DNA from: Flavobacterium sp.
GTDB taxonomy: Bacteria > Bacteroidota > Bacteroidia > Flavobacteriales > Flavobacteriaceae
Assembly: GCA_030152225.1 (NCBI GenBank)
Contig: JASLHL010000137.1
Coordinates: 1-34,451, forward strand
Length of the DNA: 34,451 nt
Direction: 5' to 3'
This document shows positions 31,006 to 34,451 of this stretch, piece after piece. How positions within the stretch are numbered: position 1 is the first letter of the stretch; each line of letters begins with the position of its first letter. Position numbers and translations under genes: made by a program. A model generated the notes under the pieces. The model was not told where the DNA came from and did not search any database. It saw only the letters and a list, made by a program, of their open reading frames with translations.

Positions 31006-31843
31006 TAGCATCCTTGTCTTGTTTTCTGTTGTAGGTGTTGCACAAGAAAAAGGTAAAGACAGCAAAAAAGAGACAGAAACGGCACATATGGCCACTATTG
31101 CTCCACCAAAATATCCGCAACGTTATGGATTGCGTGTGGGGGCAGATTTGTTTCGAATTACGCGTTCATTTTATGACAAAACATATAATGGGTTTGAAGT
31201 TGTAGGGGATTATCGATTGACCAAGAAATTATTTGCTGTAGCCGAACTAGGACATGATAAGCTAGAAAAAACAGAAAGCACCTATGGTTTTACGACCAAT
31301 GGAACGTATTTGCGCATTGGGGTTGATTATAACTTACACGAAAACTGGATGGACCGTGAAGACATGATTTATGTAGGGGCTCGCTATGGTTTTGCTACCT
31401 TTTCTCAAAATTTAGATTGGTACAAACCCTATAGTACAAGTGATTATTTTGATAATCCCGCAATTCCAATCAACAAAAAATACAGTGGCTTATCTGCACA
31501 TTGGGTTGAATTTGTTGCTGGGGTAAAAACCCGTGTGTTCAATAATGTTTTTATGGGATTCAGCCTTCGTTTAACTGGTTTGATTACCCAAAAACAACCC
31601 GATGATTTTGAAAATCTATTCATTCCCGGATTCAATAGAAAATACAGTGGGGCTATTGGCGTTGGTTTTAACTATTCGGTTAGTTATTTTATTCCGCTAT
31701 ACAAATCCAATAAAAAAGCCTTTACTATACCTGAAAAAGATACCCAATACGATTTAGAAGGAAATAAAATCGAATCGGAAGAGTTGAAAATGATTCAAGA
31801 GAACAAGCAGAAAGCTGCAGCAGATCAAAAACAAGAAGGGTAA
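30971..31843 (+). CDS. DUF6048-like outer-membrane protein
   Basis: A 290-residue protein with a signal peptide (cut near G-V-A-Q at about residue 25) and a mature part rich in alternating beta strands, consistent with a small outer-membrane barrel: Y-G-L-R-V-G-A-D-L-F-R-I, L-R-I-G-V-D-Y-N-L, M-I-Y-V-G-A-R-Y-G-F, and F-V-A-G-V-K-T-R. The C-terminal 35 residues are charged and periplasmic-like (Lys, Glu, Gln-rich). The ATG at 30971 lies 35 bp inside the preceding gene. Function unknown; the constant pairing with the DUF6452 lipoprotein suggests a shared envelope complex. Confidence 0.75.
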   Translation: MQSKLILTYITSSILVLFSVVGVAQEKGKDSKKETETAHMATIAPPKYPQRYGLRVGADLFRITRSFYDKTYNGFEVVGDYRLTKKLFAVAELGHDKLEKTESTYGFTTNGTYLRIGVDYNLHENWMDREDMIYVGARYGFATFSQNLDWYKPYSTSDYFDNPAIPINKKYSGLSAHWVEFVAGVKTRVFNNVFMGFSLRLTGLITQKQPDDFENLFIPGFNRKYSGAIGVGFNYSVSYFIPLYKSNKKAFTIPEKDTQYDLEGNKIESEELKMIQENKQKAAADQKQEG

Positions 31844-31855
31844 ACCAATACAATA

Positions 31856-31892
31856 AAAAAGACCTTAGAGCCGCTTGCTCCAAGGTCTTTTT
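31856..31892. terminator. Intrinsic terminator after the DUF6048 gene
   Basis: A5GACCTT (31856-31866) pairs with AAGGTCT5 (31882-31892), with an inner GAGC/GCTC stem. T runs on both strands. It lies 13 bp after the stop at 31843. Confidence 0.8.
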
Positions 31893-31927
31893 AGTTTCCC
31901 ATCTATTGGGATTAATTTCCGTATTAT

Positions 31928-31957
31928 AAAAAAGGCGAATTTTCATTCGCCTTTTTT
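31928..31957. terminator. Intrinsic terminator of lpxD, bidirectional
   Basis: A6GGCGAAT (31928-31940), loop TTTC, ATTCGCCT6 (31945-31957), a perfect 13-bp stem 4 bp from the lpxD stop. With 31856-31892 it forms two separate terminators between converging genes. Confidence 0.85.
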
Positions 31958-31960
31958 ATC

Positions 31961-32965
31961 TTATGATCCTTTTGTATTGTAACTCTTTACTAATTGCTTT
32001 AAAAAGGCCCATTGTTTCAACGTCGTCTTCGCTTCTAAAGCTGGATATCCTAGCACTGTTTTTCCTGCTTCTACATCACCGGTAACGCCAGATCCCGCAC
32101 CTACTACTACACCATCACCAAGGGTAACGTGATCTTTAATAGAAGCACTTCCTCCGATTACAACAAAGTTTCCTAAGGTTACTGAACCTGCTAAACCACT
32201 GTTTCCAGCCATAATACAGCATTTTCCTAAAACAGAATTATGTCCAATTTGCACCAAATTATCTATTTTACATCCATCGCCAATAATAGTTGCACTGAAT
32301 TTCCCGCGATCAACACAAGAATTCGCTCCAATCTCTACGTGGTTTCCAATCACTACATGCCCAATTTGAGGGATTTTCACTAATCCTTTTTCAGATGGAC
32401 AAAAACCAAATCCATCCGCACCAAGTACTGCATTGGGATGAATAATACAATGATGCCCAATTTGCGTGCGTTCACGAACTACAACGCCTGACCATACAAC
32501 TGTATTATCACCGATCACACTGTGATCCATCACGGTAACATTAGGGTATAAAATTGCATTTTTTCCTATAACAACATGTTCTCCAACATAACATCCTGCA
32601 CCTATTTGCACCCCTTCACCTATTTGAGCAGTCGCTTCAATTGTCGCCTTCGGGTGAATACCTTCTTTTACTTGAGGTAATTGAGGGGCAAAAAAAGATA
32701 GTAATTGAGACATCGCAATATCAACATTATCCACTTTAATAAACGCACTATCTTCACCTGGCACAATTGAAATATCTCGATTCACAATGGCAATACTCGC
32801 TTTCGAATTCGCCCACAAGCGTTCATATTTTTTATTGCCTATAAAAGATATTTGGCCATCTTGTGCTTTATCCAACTGCTCTGCTGCGTGAATCTTCTTT
32901 ACTGTTGTGCCTATCACTATACCGTTTAGGACTTCGTTTATTTCATTAAGGGAGTACGTTCTCAT
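31961..32965 (-). CDS. lpxD: UDP-3-O-acylglucosamine N-acyltransferase
   Basis: A 334-residue enzyme of lipid A synthesis that adds the N-linked 3-hydroxyacyl chain to UDP-3-O-acylglucosamine. The N-terminal ~100 residues are the uridine-binding domain. Residues about 105-315 form a left-handed beta helix of hexapeptide repeats (I-G-x-G-x-x I-G-A-G-C-Y V-G-E-H-V-V I-G-K-N-A-I). The catalytic His242 is in V-Q-I-G-H-N. The C-terminus is short and helical. A single lpxD without lpxA, lpxB or fabZ beside it suggests that the canonical lpx cluster lies elsewhere, or that this is one of two copies, which some flavobacteria have. Confidence 0.9.
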   Translation of the reverse strand: MRTYSLNEINEVLNGIVIGTTVKKIHAAEQLDKAQDGQISFIGNKKYERLWANSKASIAIVNRDISIVPGEDSAFIKVDNVDIAMSQLLSFFAPQLPQVKEGIHPKATIEATAQIGEGVQIGAGCYVGEHVVIGKNAILYPNVTVMDHSVIGDNTVVWSGVVVRERTQIGHHCIIHPNAVLGADGFGFCPSEKGLVKIPQIGHVVIGNHVEIGANSCVDRGKFSATIIGDGCKIDNLVQIGHNSVLGKCCIMAGNSGLAGSVTLGNFVVIGGSASIKDHVTLGDGVVVGAGSGVTGDVEAGKTVLGYPALEAKTTLKQWAFLKQLVKSYNTKGS

Positions 32966-33428
32966 ACTAAATTTGGGTTTCTTGGTTTATATCAAAGAAA
33001 ACGAATAAAAACTAATTATATTGCAAGAATACCTTTTTTTATTTCAAAAAAATAAAGCATAACATTTAATTAACCTAAAAATACTCAAAAACAGAAATAT
33101 ATTTTTATTAGTTAATTCCTATTTTACGGAAATCAGATATAAATAACACACTATTTTAACTCATTATAAGAAATGATTCTTATTATTCATATTAAAATAC
33201 AAAAACAAAAAATAAATAGATAAAAACTAAAATTTATCGTTTTTTCAGCTACAATATTGCTTTTTTCTTTGTCACCACGAAAAAGAAAGTGCAATTTTTC
33301 CCTACTTTACTTCCCAAAATCCTCATCAAACTAAATTATCCCTACTATAAAACGGTCTTTCCCTCTCTTTTATTATGCATTCTTGATCCTTTTATGTATA
33401 TTTTACTACCACAAAAAATAAAAAATAG
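32966..33428. other. AT-rich divergent intergenic region
   Basis: This 463-bp gap between lpxD and the acyl-CoA synthetase gene contains no reading frame of note and no RNA gene that I can recognise. The part up to about 33240 is very AT-rich. For lpxD a one-mismatch -7 candidate (TTTTCTTTG on the minus strand) lies near 32992-33000. For the rightward gene a weak candidate TATATTTT is at 33397-33404. Confidence 0.4.
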
Positions 33429-34451
33429 ATGAAAAATTTAGTTCAAACGATCGGAAGCCTTATTGCTGAAGAAAATTTTGGTGCTTTACATAATTTAAAA
33501 GTAGAAAAACCAACACATTTTAATTGGGTCACTGAAATATTCGAGGGCATCCACGTCAAAGAAACACCAGATAAAACAGCATTACTCTGGACGGATGGTC
33601 AAAAAACGGAGCATTATACCTTCAAGACACTATACCATCGGTACAATCAACTTCTGAATTTTTTGCGTAAAAAAGGAATTCAACAGCAAGATGTAATCCT
33701 TACCCAAATGATGCTACAGCGCATTAATTGGGTTACCCATTTGGCAACGATCAAAGGGGGATATCGTCTTTCTCCTGCGGCAAGTATTCTAGGGGTTAAT
33801 GATTTAAAATATCGCTTTGAAAAGATTGCGCCCAAAGTAATTTTAGCAGATGCTGATAATGTAGAAAAAATCGATGAAGCTGAAAAAGCAGCTAATCACA
33901 CCATTCCCATTAAGATAATTATTGATGGAGAGCGCGAGGGATGGTACCCTTTGTCTGTCTTAGATGAACAAGCAACCGAAGCTGAAGCTGCAGCAACCCA
34001 ACCCGATGACAATCTCTTCTTATTTTTCACTTCGGGTACAACGGGTATGCCCAAAATTGTTTGCCATACCCAATTGAGCTATCCCATTGGAAATCTAACG
34101 ACTGCTGCTTGGATTGGGCTCAAAAAAGACGATATACACTACAATATTTCTCAACCAGGCTGGGCTAAATTTGCCTGGAGTAGTCTATTTGCTCCTTGGA
34201 GTGTAGGTGCCACTATTTTTGCCTTTCACACCAAGGCGCGCTTTCATGCAGCTACCACCTTATCCCTAATTGAAAAACACAAGATTACAACCCTTTGTGC
34301 GCCTCCTACTGTTTTGCGCTTCTTTATTCAGGAAGATTTATCCCTGTACAAATTCAGCTTGCGTCAATGTGTTGCGGCAGGTGAACCTTTAAACCCCGAA
34401 ATTATTGAGGAATGGTTTCAAGCCACTGGCTTGTATATTCGCGATGGTTTT
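33429..34451 (+). CDS. Acyl-CoA synthetase (ACSM-like, AMP-forming), 3' end outside the window
   Basis: The first 341 codons of an AMP-dependent acyl-CoA ligase; the frame is open from the ATG at 33429 to the window edge. Visible motifs: the phosphate loop F-F-T-S-G-T-T-G-M-P-K-I-V near 200-212, P-G-W-A-K-F-A-W-S-S-L-F-A-P-W around 238-252, A-P-P-T-V-L-R-F-F, and A-G-E-P-L-N-P-E-I, which begins the adenine site. These are typical of the medium-chain/propionate-butyrate (ACSM, acetyl-CoA synthetase-like) branch, distinct from the long-chain ligase at 15974. The A8 to A10 motifs and the catalytic Lys would lie beyond the window. Confidence 0.82.
   Translation, partial: MKNLVQTIGSLIAEENFGALHNLKVEKPTHFNWVTEIFEGIHVKETPDKTALLWTDGQKTEHYTFKTLYHRYNQLLNFLRKKGIQQQDVILTQMMLQRINWVTHLATIKGGYRLSPAASILGVNDLKYRFEKIAPKVILADADNVEKIDEAEKAANHTIPIKIIIDGEREGWYPLSVLDEQATEAEAAATQPDDNLFLFFTSGTTGMPKIVCHTQLSYPIGNLTTAAWIGLKKDDIHYNISQPGWAKFAWSSLFAPWSVGATIFAFHTKARFHAATTLSLIEKHKITTLCAPPTVLRFFIQEDLSLYKFSLRQCVAAGEPLNPEIIEEWFQATGLYIRDGF

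Noticed and set aside
33240..33300. Possible hairpin in the TTTTTTCTTT/AAAAAGAAAG tract
   Set aside because: The two halves are closer to mirror symmetry than to inverted complementarity, so a stable stem is not expected.

Overview
The window looks like chromosomal DNA of a Flavobacteriaceae member (Bacteroidetes), and the mix of genes suggests Myroides or a close relative. Supporting evidence: a SusC/SusD pair, many small lipoproteins with a Cys lipobox, families I know mainly from flavobacteria (DUF6095, DUF6452, DUF6048, AraC regulators with a DUF6597-like N-terminus), low GC, and repeated matches to the Bacteroidetes promoter -7 element TAnnTTTG in front of genes. The genus is an inference. 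I see no rRNA, tRNA, CRISPR array, integrase or insertion sequence.

Layout. 1-4.8 kb: a hotdog thioesterase, then a leftward set of RidA-like protein, AraC-type regulator, MFS transporter and an ArsR-rhodanese regulator. Clear palindromic operators lie at the promoters of the last three. 4.5-4.8 kb: a 40-unit heptanucleotide repeat field. 4.8-11.9 kb: a leftward susC-susD-phospholipase C operon, which looks like a phospholipid (phosphocholine) scavenging locus. 12.2-17.7 kb: rightward lrgA-lrgB, a FUSC-family membrane protein and a long-chain acyl-CoA synthetase. 17.8-20.2 kb: leftward methyltransferase, DoxX and SDR genes. 20.5-25.5 kb: rightward KAS III-like synthase, a surface lipoprotein, then an operon of murQ, a DUF6095 protein, a small lipoprotein and a TerC protein. 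25.9-29.6 kb: RNA modification (TrmH, THUMP methyltransferase), a sirtuin and a SAM methyltransferase. 29.6-34.5 kb: ZIP transporter, the overlapping DUF6452/DUF6048 pair, lpxD, and the 5' part of an acyl-CoA synthetase that runs off the window.

The most unusual signal is a family of heptanucleotide tandem repeats. At least seven loci carry arrays with different 7-bp units, all with strict 7-bp periodicity and mostly transition differences between units. Six of the seven sit on or directly after a stop codon, and the seventh sits just before a start codon. In several genes the stop codon and last residues are made of repeat sequence. I read this as a gene-end-associated minisatellite family, similar in kind to the heptameric STRR repeats of cyanobacteria. 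Bidirectional intrinsic terminators separate most of the convergent gene pairs in the right half.
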